A stretch of DNA of 36,643 nucleotides from Flavobacteriales bacterium UBA5933 (GTDB lineage Bacteria; Bacteroidota; Bacteroidia; Flavobacteriales; Weeksellaceae): assembly GCA_002430925.1 (NCBI GenBank), contig DJDD01000064.1:1-36643 (forward strand), read 5' to 3'. Position 1 is the first letter of the stretch. The number at the start of each line of letters is the position of its first letter. A program made the position numbers and the translations under genes. The notes under the pieces are model-generated. The model had not been told where the DNA came from. It saw only the letters and a program-made list of their open reading frames with translations, and did not search any database. Positions 1 to 8,687 of the stretch are shown here, piece by piece.

Positions 1-506
1 GAAACGTTTACTAACTTTTTATCTCCAGAACTGGATAATAAATTAAACATTCCGTTTTTAATTTTTATTCTCGAAACGTTAAAACTATCGCCAACTTTTG
101 TTTTTACTGTATCCTTTTTTTGTTTATTCTCTTTTAAGTAATAGTTTACAACAGGAGAATCTATATGAATAGAATAAGCAGAAACTTCCTTTTCTGTAAC
201 AAGTTTTATAAAATTAATTCCAACTATATTAATTTCTTTTATACGACCAGTTGCTTGAATAGAATCTACTATTGTTGTTGAATCTTTAGGAGAGATATCT
301 ACATTTTTTAAGTTGAGAGATGAATCAAATAAAGAAAAACTTAAATCACCATATTTTAAATTATAAGGTGTATCATTTTTTTCTGCAATTACGTCGGGCA
401 ATTTTTTATTGAGAAAATAACTTATGTAGTAACTAAAAACAAAAAGTATCGCTATAATTGATATTAAAGCGATACTTATTTTTTTTATCCAACGATTTGT
501 ACTCAT
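1..506 (-). CDS. Membrane-anchored AsmA-like protein, N-terminal part only
   Basis: An open frame runs on the minus strand from an ATG at 504-506 and leaves the window at base 1, so 168 codons are visible and the C-terminus is missing. The protein starts with a short basic stretch (STNRWIKK) and one hydrophobic helix (about residues 8-29). It continues as a polar, beta-rich periplasmic-type region with the flow 'LPDVIAEKN', 'LSFSLFDSSLNLKNVDI' and 'SRIKIKNGMFN'. This resembles AsmA/DUF748-type proteins, which span the envelope and are linked to lipid transport, but the match is by general character only. A 10-bp inverted repeat (444-453 with 468-477) lies within the helix codons. Confidence 0.6.
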   Translation of the reverse strand, partial: MSTNRWIKKISIALISIIAILFVFSYYISYFLNKKLPDVIAEKNDTPYNLKYGDLSFSLFDSSLNLKNVDISPKDSTTIVDSIQATGRIKEINIVGINFIKLVTEKEVSAYSIHIDSPVVNYYLKENKQKKDTVKTKVGDSFNVSRIKIKNGMFNLLSSSGDKKLVNV

Positions 507-825
507 TGATTTAGTTCGGTTATATATGGTTAAACAATTACTATGCCAAACATAATAAATTTAATTTATTTTTATAATCCTTTAAAGATTAAAATGTTAT
601 CGATGTATTTTATAAATTTAATATTCAATAACATTATATATTTTTTTCGGTATCAAAAATCAAACCAAAATCAATAAAACTTAAAAGAAAGTTTTTTTTA
701 TAAAAAAAGCGTCATAAAACATTGTTTTATGACGCTCTCACAAGCAATTAGCTTATTTATTGATTTAGTTTGGTTATTCATCAATACACAAACATCATAC
801 CATTATCAATAATACATTAAAGTAA
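507..825. other. Intergenic region with a 19-bp direct repeat and a terminator
   Basis: This 319-base gap holds no gene I can support. It contains the minus-strand terminator of the carbonic anhydrase unit (701-736). It also contains a direct repeat: bases 505-523 and 759-777 agree at 18 of 19 positions, reading ATTGATTTAGTT, then C or T, then GGTTAT. The left copy overlaps the start codon of the partial gene. The promoter of that partial gene should lie between about 510 and 650, but no clear TAnnTTTG box was seen. Confidence 0.6.
701..736 (-). terminator. Rho-independent terminator of the carbonic anhydrase unit
   Basis: A perfect 13-bp stem (708-720 with 724-736) encloses a 3-base loop. 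On the minus strand it is followed by a run of U (complement of 701-707). It lies 90 bases past the carbonic anhydrase stop codon. Confidence 0.88.
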
Positions 826-1449
826 TTAATCTATATCATAAATTTCTTTAATATTTTTTAAAATCTTATCGAAATCCAATTCTAAGTCAATTAGTTTACC
901 TGAGAATAAATCAAAAACCCAACCATGAACTTGTAATCCATTTTGCATTGCTTTTTGAACAAAAGGATTTTTTACTGCATTTACACATTGTTCTTGAACA
1001 TTTAATTCAACTAATCTATTGTAACGCATTCCTTCGTTCTCTATTGCGTTTAATTCTTCTGAATGTAAACGGTATACATCTCTAATGTTTCTTAACCAAG
1101 GATTCATAATACCTAAATCTTTAGGAATCATTGCAGATTTTATACCTCCACAGTTATAGTGACCACAAACAATAATATGTTTTACTTTTAAATGCTCTAC
1201 AGCATAATCTAAAACAGAAGTTGTATTAAGGTCTAAACCAATCACCATATTTGCGATGTTACGATGAACAAAAACTTCTCCAGGTTCAGCACCTAATAAT
1301 TCTTCTGCAGTAACACGGCTATCAGAACATCCGATGTATAAAACTTCTGGATTTTGACCTGATGATAATTTATCAAAATATTGTTTATCTTGATCTAAAC
1401 GTTTGTTAATCCAATCTTCGTTGTGTTCAAAAATTTTTTCTAAATTCAT
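826..1449 (-). CDS. can: Beta-class carbonic anhydrase
   Basis: This enzyme catalyses reversible hydration of CO2 to bicarbonate in the cytoplasm with one zinc per subunit. The 207-residue length is normal for the bacterial beta class. The zinc and active-site pattern is complete: C41-x-D43-x-R45 in 'CSDSR', followed by H97-x2-C100 in 'HYNCGG'. The conserved 'HRNIAN' strand is at 62-67. It starts 5 bases after the stop of the upstream GNAT gene, so the two are probably co-transcribed, and a strong terminator follows. It probably supplies bicarbonate for carboxylation reactions; no inorganic-carbon transporter is adjacent. Confidence 0.95.
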   Translation of the reverse strand: MNLEKIFEHNEDWINKRLDQDKQYFDKLSSGQNPEVLYIGCSDSRVTAEELLGAEPGEVFVHRNIANMVIGLDLNTTSVLDYAVEHLKVKHIIVCGHYNCGGIKSAMIPKDLGIMNPWLRNIRDVYRLHSEELNAIENEGMRYNRLVELNVQEQCVNAVKNPFVQKAMQNGLQVHGWVFDLFSGKLIDLELDFDKILKNIKEIYDID

Positions 1450-1454
1450 AATAT

Positions 1455-1733
1455 TTAAATTACATCTTGTACTTCTGGATGTTTACCTACATAAACACTA
1501 ACATAACTACAAAACGGTATTATTTTCAATTGATTTTTTCGGGCATAATCTACAGCTTCTAGGACTAATTTTTCTGCCCACCCTTGTCCTCTTAATTCAG
1601 GATTAACTCCTGTATGATTAATAAGCATTTGCTTATCTTTTAACATAAAAGTAAGTTCACCTACAGTATTATCGGTTTCATCAACCAATTCAAATACTCC
1701 GTTCTTTTGTTCTAAGTTTAATTTTATCTTCAT
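1455..1733 (-). CDS. Small GNAT-family N-acetyltransferase-like protein (YjdJ/COG2388 type)
   Basis: This 92-residue protein corresponds to the compact single-domain GNAT-like family (YjdJ in bacteria, NATD1 in animals). The acetyl-CoA binding segment is visible as 'NPELRGQGWAEKLV' (about residues 44-57), matching the R-G-x-G-x-A/G pattern, and is preceded by the 'INHTGV' strand. The substrate is unknown for this family. It is the first gene of a two-gene unit with the carbonic anhydrase and diverges from dnaN. The ATG at 1731-1733 is the only reasonable start. Confidence 0.85.
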   Translation of the reverse strand: MKIKLNLEQKNGVFELVDETDNTVGELTFMLKDKQMLINHTGVNPELRGQGWAEKLVLEAVDYARKNQLKIIPFCSYVSVYVGKHPEVQDVI

Positions 1734-1962
1734 AAATTGTTTTAGTTTATTAAATTAATACTTTATTTTTAAAAATAAATTTAATAATGTGTTAAAACAA
1801 CAAATAGTATACAAATCTAAGTCTGAAAAAAGAATTTTTCAAACAAAAATTAAGATAATTAAACAATCATACCACAAACACATTAAACATTGATAATCAA
1901 ACACAAAAATCATCCTATAATAATTAATGTATAGGTTTCATTATTTTTCTTTAAGATTTTCA

Positions 1963-1970
1963 TACATTTG
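1963..1970 (+). promoter_or_regulatory. Candidate -7 box for dnaN
   Basis: TACATTTG matches the Bacteroidota -7 consensus TAnnTTTG exactly and lies 29 bases before the dnaN start. I see no clear TTG at the -33 position, so the assignment rests on the -7 match and the position. Confidence 0.5.
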
Positions 1971-1999
1971 TTAGATATACTTAAGGAAATATTCTTCAT

Positions 2000-3118
2000 A
2001 TGAAATTTATTGTATCGAGCAACACGTTATTAAAAAATGTTAACTTAATAGGTGGAGTTATTAATTCTAACAATACCTTACCAATACTTGATAATTTTTT
2101 ATTCGAATTGGATGGTAACCAATTAAGAATTACAGGTTCTGATTTAGAAACTACGATTTCTACAACTTTAGAAGTAGAATCTAATGATAATGGAAAAATA
2201 GCTATTCCATCAAAAATATTAACAGATACCTTAAAAACTTTCCCTGCACAACCTTTAACTTTTATTCAAAAAGAAAGTAATACGTTAGAGATTGTTTCTG
2301 AGCAAGGAAATTATCAATTAGCATTTGAAGATGCAAATGAATATCCTCAAACACCAGATATCGAAGATGCTAGTTCTACAACAATAGGAGCTAATGTACT
2401 TTCGGAAGCAATTATAAAAACAATTTTTGCGACTGGAAATGATGAATTACGTCCAATAATGACTGGAGTATTTTTCCAAGCAAATGCTGATGTTTTTAGA
2501 TTTGTAGCTACTGATGCTCACCGTTTAGTGAAGTATACAAGAAGTGGTTTAGAAAACTTAGACACAGCAGAATATATTATGCCTAAAAAACCACTTAACT
2601 TATTAAAAAATATTTTAGGAGGAAATAATGATGATGTAACAATAGAATATAACACGACAAATACTCGTTTTTCTTTTCAAAACATCGTTTTAACTTGTCG
2701 ATTAATTGATGGTAAATACCCAAATTATGAAGCAGTTATTCCAAAAGAAAATCCAAATGTTTTAACAATCAATAGAAGTTTATTTTTAACTTCTTTAAAA
2801 CGTGTAGCTATTTTCTCTAACAAAACAACAAATCAAGCTCGATTAAAATTAGTTGGTAATTCGTTGACTATTTCAGCAGAAGATATTGATTTTTCTAACA
2901 AAGCAGAAGAAAGATTATCTTGTGATTATAATGGGACAGATTTACAAATTGGTTTTAACTCTCGTTTTTTAATTGAAATGTTGAATAACTTACAATCAGA
3001 CGAAATAACACTAGAAATGTCTGAGCCTAATCGTGCAGGAATTATAAAACCTGTTGATGGTTTAGAAGATGGAGAAGAAATCTTAATGTTAGTAATGCCT
3101 GTTATGCTTAATGCATAA
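2000..3118 (+). CDS. dnaN: DNA polymerase III beta subunit (sliding clamp)
   Basis: The sliding clamp encircles DNA and tethers the replicative polymerase. The 372-residue length fits the family's three similar domains of roughly 120 residues each. Family signatures are visible: 'FLFELDGNQLRITGSDLET' in domain 1, 'ATDAHRLV' and 'GKYPNYEAVIP' in the middle of the protein, and the C-terminal 'LVMPVML', which ends in the usual peptide-binding strand. dnaA and recF are not next to it, so it is separated from the classical origin cluster. It is followed 32 bases later by pheT on the same strand, so the two are probably co-transcribed from the promoter at about 1963. Confidence 0.97.
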   Translation: MKFIVSSNTLLKNVNLIGGVINSNNTLPILDNFLFELDGNQLRITGSDLETTISTTLEVESNDNGKIAIPSKILTDTLKTFPAQPLTFIQKESNTLEIVSEQGNYQLAFEDANEYPQTPDIEDASSTTIGANVLSEAIIKTIFATGNDELRPIMTGVFFQANADVFRFVATDAHRLVKYTRSGLENLDTAEYIMPKKPLNLLKNILGGNNDDVTIEYNTTNTRFSFQNIVLTCRLIDGKYPNYEAVIPKENPNVLTINRSLFLTSLKRVAIFSNKTTNQARLKLVGNSLTISAEDIDFSNKAEERLSCDYNGTDLQIGFNSRFLIEMLNNLQSDEITLEMSEPNRAGIIKPVDGLEDGEEILMLVMPVMLNA

Positions 3119-3150
3119 CAGATAAAATATATAATTCTTTTTATAAGACA

Positions 3151-5577
3151 ATGAAAATTTCATACAATTGGCTAAAAACTTATATTGACACAGATATTTC
3201 TATTGACGAAATATCATCTACTCTTACAAGTACAGGTTTAGAAGTAGAAGGTGTTGAAGAAATAGGTGGAGCTAAAAAATATTTAGATACTGTTTTAGTT
3301 GGTAAAGTTTTATCTACAATTCCTCATCCAAATGCAGATAAATTAAAAGTAACTAAAATAGATTTAGGTGACGGAAAAGAAACACAAATTGTTTGTGGTG
3401 CACCTAATGTTGCAGAAGGACAAAATGTTCCTGTTGCTACTGTTGGTACTGTTTTCCCTACTCCTGATGGAGACTTTAAAATAAAAAAAGCAAAAATAAG
3501 AGGTGAAGAATCTTTTGGAATGATTTGTTCTGAGGTTGAATTGGGTATTGGTACAGATAATTCTGGAATATTAGTTTTACCAGAAGATTTAAAACCAGGT
3601 ACTCCAACTTCGCAAATCTTTACTTCTGAAGAAGCTGATAAAGAAATTGAAATTGGTTTAACGCCTAATAGAGCTGATGCAATGTCTCATTTTGGTGTTG
3701 CTCGCGACCTTTACGCAGCACTAAAAACAAGAGATATTAATGCGACATTTAAACCATACAATGTATCTGATTACCCAACTACAGACTTTGGTAAAAATCC
3801 AATTTCTATAGAAGTAAAAGATACTGAAGCTGCTCCAAGATATGCAGGTATTTATCTTAAGAATATAAAAGTTGCAGAATCTCCAGAATGGTTAAAAAAC
3901 CGTCTTAAAGTAATTGGTTTATCTCCTATTAACAATGTGGTTGATATTACAAATTACATTTTACATGATTTAGGGCAACCATTACATGCTTTTGATGCAG
4001 ATAAAATTGAAGGAAATAAAATTATTGTTCAAAAACTAGCTGAAGGAACTAAATTCACAACATTAGATGGTGTTGAAAGAGAATTAAAAGGTCATGAATT
4101 AATGATTTGTGATGAAAATAAACCTCTTTGCATTGCTGGTGTTTTTGGTGGAGAAAATTCTGGTGTTACAGAATCTACAACAAATTTATTCTTAGAGTCA
4201 GCTTATTTTGAACCTGTAACTATTCGTAAAGGTGCAAAAGCTCATGCATTAAATACAGATGCATCTTTTAGATTTGAACGCGGTATAGATCCTAATACAA
4301 CAATTGATGCATTAAAGAAAGCTGTATTATTACTTACAGAAATTGCTGGTGCTGAAATTGCTTCAAACATTGATGATATTTATCCTAATCCTATTGCTAA
4401 CTTTAATGTTAAATTACGTTTAGGTAAAGTTGTAGAGTTACTTGGTGTTGAAATTGCTGAAGACAAAATAAAAGCTATTTTAGAGAATTTAGAAATTAAA
4501 ATATTAGCTGAAAATAACGGTGTTTTAGATTTAGAAGTTCCTGCATATCGTGTAGATGTTCAACGTGATGTTGATTTAATCGAAGATATTTTGAGAATTT
4601 ATGGATATGACAATATCGAAATTCCTACTAAATTCTCATTTTCATATATTCCTAATCAAAAAGTTAGTCCAGATAAAATTGAAGATTTTATTGCAAGACA
4701 ACTTACTGCATTTGGATTTAATGAAGCAATGAATAATTCTTTAACGAAAAGAGAATACGAAACTATTTTCGCTTATCCAGAAGGAGAAAGTGTTGCTATG
4801 TTAAATCCTCTTTCTGCTGATTTAGCTGTAATGCGTCGTACATTATTAAATGGATTATTAGAAAACGTAGCATTTAATGTTAATCGTAGAAATACGGATG
4901 TAAAATTATTCGAATTTGGTAAAGTTTATGGTAAAATAGATGGTAAATACGAAGAAGATAAATGTTTAGGAATTATACTTTCTGGTAATTTTAATAGTGA
5001 ATCTTGGACAGGAAATGTTAGAAAATCAACTTTTAGTGATTTAAAAGGTTTGGTTCAACAAATTTTCGTTCGATTAAATATTAAAGTAACTGAAGAATTA
5101 CCTGCTAATGATAAAAATTTCCTTGATGGAATCGAATTTATTTCAGGGAACAAATCTTTAGGTAAATTAGGAATTGTTGATAAAAAAATTGCTAAGAAAT
5201 TAGGTGTTAGTCAAGATACTTTCTTTGCTCAACTAAATTGGGAAAATTTAGTTTCTTTAGCGAATAAAAACAATTTAAAATACAAAGACATTCCAAAATT
5301 CCCAGGTTCTCGTCGTGATTTAGCTTTATTAATAGATTCTAATGTAAAATACGAGGATTTATTTAAAGCAACTAAAGAAGTAAAATCATCACTTCTAAAA
5401 TCTGTTAATTTATTTGATGTTTACGAAGGTGATAAATTACCAAATGGTAAAAAATCATACGCATTAAGTTTTATGATTCAAGATGAAAATAAAACATTAA
5501 GTGATCAAGATATTGATGCTTTAATGCAAAAATTGATTAAATTATATCAAGATAAATTTAATGCTGAATTAAGATAA
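3151..5577 (+). CDS. pheT: Phenylalanine--tRNA ligase beta subunit
   Basis: This is the beta chain of the alpha2-beta2 phenylalanyl-tRNA synthetase, which charges tRNA-Phe. At 808 residues it has the full bacterial architecture. There is an N-terminal region and tRNA-binding (EMAP-like) domain at about 40-155 ('HPNADKLKVTKIDLG', 'ICSEVELGIG'). A B3/B4 editing domain follows at about 210-400 ('PINNVVDITNYIL', 'GQPLHAFDADK'). Then come the B5 domain ('DVQRDVDLIEDILRIYGYD') and the catalytic-like core. The C-terminal FDX-ACB anticodon-binding domain covers about the last 95 residues ('FPGSRRDLALLID'). The alpha subunit gene is not nearby. It lies between dnaN and a META lipoprotein in a tight plus-strand run. 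Confidence 0.97.
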   Translation: MKISYNWLKTYIDTDISIDEISSTLTSTGLEVEGVEEIGGAKKYLDTVLVGKVLSTIPHPNADKLKVTKIDLGDGKETQIVCGAPNVAEGQNVPVATVGTVFPTPDGDFKIKKAKIRGEESFGMICSEVELGIGTDNSGILVLPEDLKPGTPTSQIFTSEEADKEIEIGLTPNRADAMSHFGVARDLYAALKTRDINATFKPYNVSDYPTTDFGKNPISIEVKDTEAAPRYAGIYLKNIKVAESPEWLKNRLKVIGLSPINNVVDITNYILHDLGQPLHAFDADKIEGNKIIVQKLAEGTKFTTLDGVERELKGHELMICDENKPLCIAGVFGGENSGVTESTTNLFLESAYFEPVTIRKGAKAHALNTDASFRFERGIDPNTTIDALKKAVLLLTEIAGAEIASNIDDIYPNPIANFNVKLRLGKVVELLGVEIAEDKIKAILENLEIKILAENNGVLDLEVPAYRVDVQRDVDLIEDILRIYGYDNIEIPTKFSFSYIPNQKVSPDKIEDFIARQLTAFGFNEAMNNSLTKREYETIFAYPEGESVAMLNPLSADLAVMRRTLLNGLLENVAFNVNRRNTDVKLFEFGKVYGKIDGKYEEDKCLGIILSGNFNSESWTGNVRKSTFSDLKGLVQQIFVRLNIKVTEELPANDKNFLDGIEFISGNKSLGKLGIVDKKIAKKLGVSQDTFFAQLNWENLVSLANKNNLKYKDIPKFPGSRRDLALLIDSNVKYEDLFKATKEVKSSLLKSVNLFDVYEGDKLPNGKKSYALSFMIQDENKTLSDQDIDALMQKLIKLYQDKFNAELR

Positions 5578-5590
5578 AACTCTTTTTATT

Positions 5591-6022
5591 ATGAAGATAA
5601 CAACCATTTTTTGTTCAATATTTTTTGCAGCATTTGTAGCTGTTTCTTGTTCAACAAGTACAAATACAGCAAAAATAAAACCCAGAACTGATGTATCTAT
5701 TTCTAATCAAAATTGGTGTTTAGTTACTGATAGCGAAGTTGTAAAAGGTTTATACAACAAAGAAGTTTCTTTGGTTATTAATGAAACAAATTCTACAGTT
5801 TCTGGATTTTCTGGATGCAACAATTTTAATGCTACCCTATCAAAATCAAATGGAGTAATTAGTTTCACTAATATATCTGAAACAAAAATGGCTTGTCCTA
5901 ATCTTAAAGAAGAGCAAGCATTTTTATCAATGCTTAAAAATGTAAATCGTTACGAAGTTGGAGGAAAAGAATTACATCTATATAAAGATAATATTCTATT
6001 ACTTACCTTTAAAACAACATAA
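5591..6022 (+). CDS. META-domain (HslJ-like) lipoprotein
   Basis: The N-terminus is a lipoprotein signal with lipobox 'AVSC' and the lipidated cysteine at residue 20. It is followed by a single META domain (about 40-140). Typical META features are the 'W' near the start of the fold, 'SGFSGCNNFNA' (about 75-85) and 'ISETKMACPN', as in HslJ, with two cysteines that could form a disulfide. META proteins are envelope or secreted proteins; HslJ is a heat-inducible protein associated with novobiocin resistance, but the biochemical role is not known. It starts 13 bases after pheT and is followed by a clear terminator, so it closes the dnaN-pheT run. Confidence 0.88.
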   Translation: MKITTIFCSIFFAAFVAVSCSTSTNTAKIKPRTDVSISNQNWCLVTDSEVVKGLYNKEVSLVINETNSTVSGFSGCNNFNATLSKSNGVISFTNISETKMACPNLKEEQAFLSMLKNVNRYEVGGKELHLYKDNILLLTFKTT

Positions 6023-6049
6023 TTTAAACTTAATTAAGTTTGAAAATCT

Positions 6050-6084
6050 AAATCCGAAGAAATAAAATTTCTTCGGATTTTTTT
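6050..6084 (+). terminator. Rho-independent terminator of the dnaN-pheT-META run
   Basis: A perfect 14-bp stem (6050-6063 with 6067-6080) and 3-base loop are followed by T residues (6081-6084). A separate 16-bp perfect palindrome, AAACTTAATTAAGTTT, lies just upstream at 6026-6041. Confidence 0.88.
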
Positions 6085-6093
6085 ATTAACCAA

Positions 6094-6126
6094 TAAAAAA
6101 ACGGTTATCCAAGAAAGATAACCGTT
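6094..6126 (-). terminator. Rho-independent terminator of the NlpE-like gene
   Basis: A 10-bp stem (6100-6109 with 6117-6126) and 7-base loop are followed on the minus strand by a U run (complement of 6094-6099). It lies 39 bases beyond the NlpE-like stop codon and is back to back with the META-gene terminator. Confidence 0.85.
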
Positions 6127-6164
6127 CCTATTATTAAAACGATATATGATGAAAAATAATATGA

Positions 6165-6632
6165 TTATTTTTTCTTTAATACATATTTATCAGCTAATGC
6201 TCCAGTAATTTGCTTACCTTCTTGATCTAATTGTACTAACTGGTTTTCTCCAACAACATAACTAGTACTTTCTCCGTCCTTAAATTTTATTGTAATATCA
6301 TTACCATCTGCAGACCAAGTGAATTTACCAGATTCATCAGATTTATGATTTTTCCCTAAATACTCTGATGAGAATTTGTAAGTTTCATCTTCATTTAAAA
6401 GTATTGTAGTTTTTATTCCTTCACAATCTGCACAAGGTAAAACCCCTTCATAAGTACCTTCCCAATCTACAGAAACTTTAGAAGTATCTCCTGATGGAAT
6501 TGAATCTGATTTTACAATAGTATCTGTTGATGCTGATTGAGAAACAGCTTCTTCTTTTTTACTTTCGCAACTAGAAATTGTTAATACAAATGCTGCTAAT
6601 GGTAAAATAAAATATTTCATTTTCATATTCAT
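6165..6632 (-). CDS. NlpE-like lipoprotein (copper resistance/envelope stress type)
   Basis: A lipoprotein signal peptide ends in 'TISSC' with Cys22 as the lipidation site. A polar linker rich in S/T/D follows (about 23-55). The NlpE N-terminal domain starts at 'WEGTYEGVLPCADCEG'. The C67-x2-C70 pair of NlpE-type proteins is present. In Enterobacteria, NlpE signals outer-membrane lipoprotein stress to CpxA and was first linked to copper tolerance. This protein has only the N-terminal domain, and no CpxA homologue is nearby, so here 'NlpE-like' describes fold rather than pathway. It is monocistronic and divergent from lipA. Confidence 0.88.
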   Translation of the reverse strand: MNMKMKYFILPLAAFVLTISSCESKKEEAVSQSASTDTIVKSDSIPSGDTSKVSVDWEGTYEGVLPCADCEGIKTTILLNEDETYKFSSEYLGKNHKSDESGKFTWSADGNDITIKFKDGESTSYVVGENQLVQLDQEGKQITGALADKYVLKKK

Positions 6633-6765
6633 ATTTTTTTAGACTTCATATATTACATATCAATATGCATACCAAATAATTAAAAAAGATTCATTTAAGA
6701 AAATAAATAAAATGATTTACTGCTATGAAAATAAATCGTAATTTAGCATGTAGAAAAACTAGTAT

Positions 6766-7635
6766 ATGAGTGTTGAACTATTACCTGATGGAAGAGTAAA
6801 AAAACCTGAATGGTTACGAGTAAAGTTGCCTACTGGAAAAAAACATAAAGAATTAAGAGGTTTAGTAGATAAATATAAACTAAACACAATTTGCCAAAGT
6901 GGTAGCTGTCCAAACATGGGTGAATGTTGGGGAGAAGGTACTGCTACATTTATGATTCTTGGTAATGTTTGTACTCGTTCTTGTGGTTTTTGTGGGGTAA
7001 AAACTGGTCGTCCAGAACAAGTTGATTGGGCTGAACCAGAAAAAGTTGCTCGCTCTATTAAATTAATGAAAATAAAACATGCGGTTCTTACTTCTGTAGA
7101 TCGTGATGATTTAAAAGATATGGGATCTATTATTTGGGCAGAAACAATACAAGCTGTTCGTAGAATAAGTCCTGGAACTACAATGGAAACTTTGATTCCT
7201 GATTTCCAAGGAATGGAAAAACATATCGACAGATTAGTAGAAGCTGCTCCTGAAGTTTTATCTCATAATATGGAAACTGTTCGTCGTTTAACGAGAGAAG
7301 TTCGTATACAAGCTAAATATGACCGTTCTTTAGAAGTTTTACGCTATGCAAAAGAGGCAGGACAAAGACGTACAAAAACAGGAATTATGCTTGGTCTTGG
7401 TGAAACACAGGATGAAGTTCTTGAAACTATACAAGATGTTGCAAACGCAAATGTAGATGTTATTACAATTGGTCAATATTTACAACCAACAAAAAAACAT
7501 TTACCGCTGAAAGAATTCATAACTCCAGAACAATTTAAATTATATGAAGATTTTGCTCGTGGTTTAGGATTTAGACATGTAGAATCTGGACCTTTGGTTC
7601 GTTCTTCTTATCATGCAGAAAAGCATATTTTATAA
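6766..7635 (+). CDS. lipA: Lipoyl synthase
   Basis: This radical-SAM enzyme inserts two sulfurs into octanoyl groups on lipoyl domains to make lipoate. Both iron-sulfur sites are complete. The auxiliary cluster Cys are C43, C48 and C54 ('CQSGSCPNMGECW'). The radical-SAM cluster Cys are C69-x3-C73-x2-C76 ('CTRSCGFC'). The conserved C-terminal 'RSSYHAE', whose serine binds the auxiliary cluster, is present. At 289 residues it is full length. It is transcribed alone and diverges from the NlpE-like gene; lipB is not in the window. Confidence 0.97.
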   Translation: MSVELLPDGRVKKPEWLRVKLPTGKKHKELRGLVDKYKLNTICQSGSCPNMGECWGEGTATFMILGNVCTRSCGFCGVKTGRPEQVDWAEPEKVARSIKLMKIKHAVLTSVDRDDLKDMGSIIWAETIQAVRRISPGTTMETLIPDFQGMEKHIDRLVEAAPEVLSHNMETVRRLTREVRIQAKYDRSLEVLRYAKEAGQRRTKTGIMLGLGETQDEVLETIQDVANANVDVITIGQYLQPTKKHLPLKEFITPEQFKLYEDFARGLGFRHVESGPLVRSSYHAEKHIL

Positions 7636-7702
7636 AAATATATTATTGAAATTGTTTAAAGTATTTTCTTTGAATTATATCATTTGTTTTTAGTCATGAA
7701 TT

Positions 7703-7844
7703 TGCAATAGTGATTGAAGCGGCATCCTTTTTTGATTTGGCTATTTGACTTGGTATTGCATTTCGAGAACCTCAATGACCAAGTCGAAATACAATGACCA
7801 ATCAAAAAAGATATAGCGGAAAGCACGGTGAGAAGCAATTGCCC
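7703..7844 (+). repeat. Family A intergenic repeat, copy 1
   Basis: This 142-base element begins GCAATAGTGATTGAAGCGG and ends near ATTGCCC. Its core is a hairpin in which CCTTTTTTGATTTGG pairs with CCAATCAAAAAAGA. The interior carries a smaller nested inverted repeat (GCATTTCGA with TCGAAATACAATG). It is nearly identical to the copy at 15754-15896. Confidence 0.85.
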
Positions 7845-7886
7845 AAATAGAATAAAAACATAATTAAACAACTTTATTATAAAATA

Positions 7887-7921
7887 AAAAAGAGTTCTAT
7901 TAAAACAGAACTCTTTTTTTT
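7887..7921. terminator. Bidirectional terminator between lipA and the hydrolase gene
   Basis: A perfect 12-bp stem (7887-7898 with 7907-7918) with an 8-base loop is flanked by A on the left and T on the right. It can end transcripts from both convergent directions and lies 20 bases beyond the hydrolase stop codon. Confidence 0.87.
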
Positions 7922-7940
7922 ATGAACAAACAAAAGATAA

Positions 7941-8687
7941 TTAATTAACTTCCTTTAACCATTGATTCAAATCCGATAGCATTTGGTTATTTATTGTATG
8001 CACTTCTGTGTATTGATGAAAAACTGGTTTCAAGTCTTTCGATTTTAGATAATCCACTGCATCCAAAGCAAAATCAAATTTAAGCACAGGATCTTGCGTT
8101 CCATGAGAAATAAAGAAATTAACTTTACGCAAACGATCATTAGAAACAACCAAAGGTTTTACTTCTGGCAATAAACGACCACTAAGAATTGCTGCTCCTT
8201 TTACTTTCTCAGGTTCAGTCAAAGCAACACTATAACTCATGATTCCTCCTTGGCTAAAACCTACCAAATAAACTTCATCTGCATCAAAATCTTCCACTTT
8301 TTTTAGATCATCAATAAATTTAATTATTGTTTTTCTAGCATTCTCAGCTTGCTCTTCGTTTATAGAAGGTCCATTTTCAGTAAACTGAACTTGAAACCAA
8401 GCATAACTCCCCTGCCCTAACGTCAATGGTCCTCTAGCAGAAACTACTAAAAAATTATCTGGTAAAGAATCTGCTAACGAAAACATATTTCTTTCGTTAC
8501 TTCCTACACCATGTAATAATATGATTAATGGTGTTTTGGCTGTTTTTACTTTTGGTTGTCTTACCAAATATTCTAAATCTGTTTTTATTATATTTTCCAT
8601 TTTTTCTTTTTTATTCTTCTTTATTACAAATGCCGAGAAAACAATCATCAATCCCAGGATTGATAAACAAATTAATTTTCCTCTCAC
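7941..8687 (-). CDS. Alpha/beta hydrolase, carboxylesterase/phospholipase type
   Basis: This is a serine esterase of the small carboxylesterase (YpfH-like) family. The catalytic triad is visible: S145 in 'GFSQG', D199 in 'HGTQDPV' and H230 in 'VHTIN'. The oxyanion region is 'LLHGVGSN' (57-64). Two starts are possible. A GTG at 8685-8687 overlaps the upstream dioxygenase stop by 4 bases and adds a membrane or signal helix (about residues 5-22). An ATG at 8598-8600 (residue 30) has a strongly A-rich leader and would give a cytoplasmic enzyme. I keep the longer form because of the 4-base overlap and because its partner also looks exported. The substrate is unknown. Confidence 0.83.
   Translation of the reverse strand: MRGKLICLSILGLMIVFSAFVIKKNKKEKMENIIKTDLEYLVRQPKVKTAKTPLIILLHGVGSNERNMFSLADSLPDNFLVVSARGPLTLGQGSYAWFQVQFTENGPSINEEQAENARKTIIKFIDDLKKVEDFDADEVYLVGFSQGGIMSYSVALTEPEKVKGAAILSGRLLPEVKPLVVSNDRLRKVNFFISHGTQDPVLKFDFALDAVDYLKSKDLKPVFHQYTEVHTINNQMLSDLNQWLKEVN

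Larger units (their letters stand above)
7636..7940. other. Intergenic region occupied by family A repeat copy 1 and a terminator
   Basis: This 305-base space between the ends of lipA and the convergent hydrolase gene contains a family A repeat (7703-7844) and a shared terminator hairpin (7887-7921). A 63-codon minus-strand open frame crosses the repeat; I do not regard it as a gene. Confidence 0.7.

Noticed and set aside
444..477. 10-bp inverted repeat inside the partial membrane protein gene
   Set aside because: It lies in the codons of the hydrophobic helix and has no T run; likely a coincidence of codon use.
7680..7871. 63-codon minus-strand open frame
   Set aside because: It runs through a family A repeat and its sequence is set by repeat bases; it has no ribosome-binding context and no homology that I recognise.
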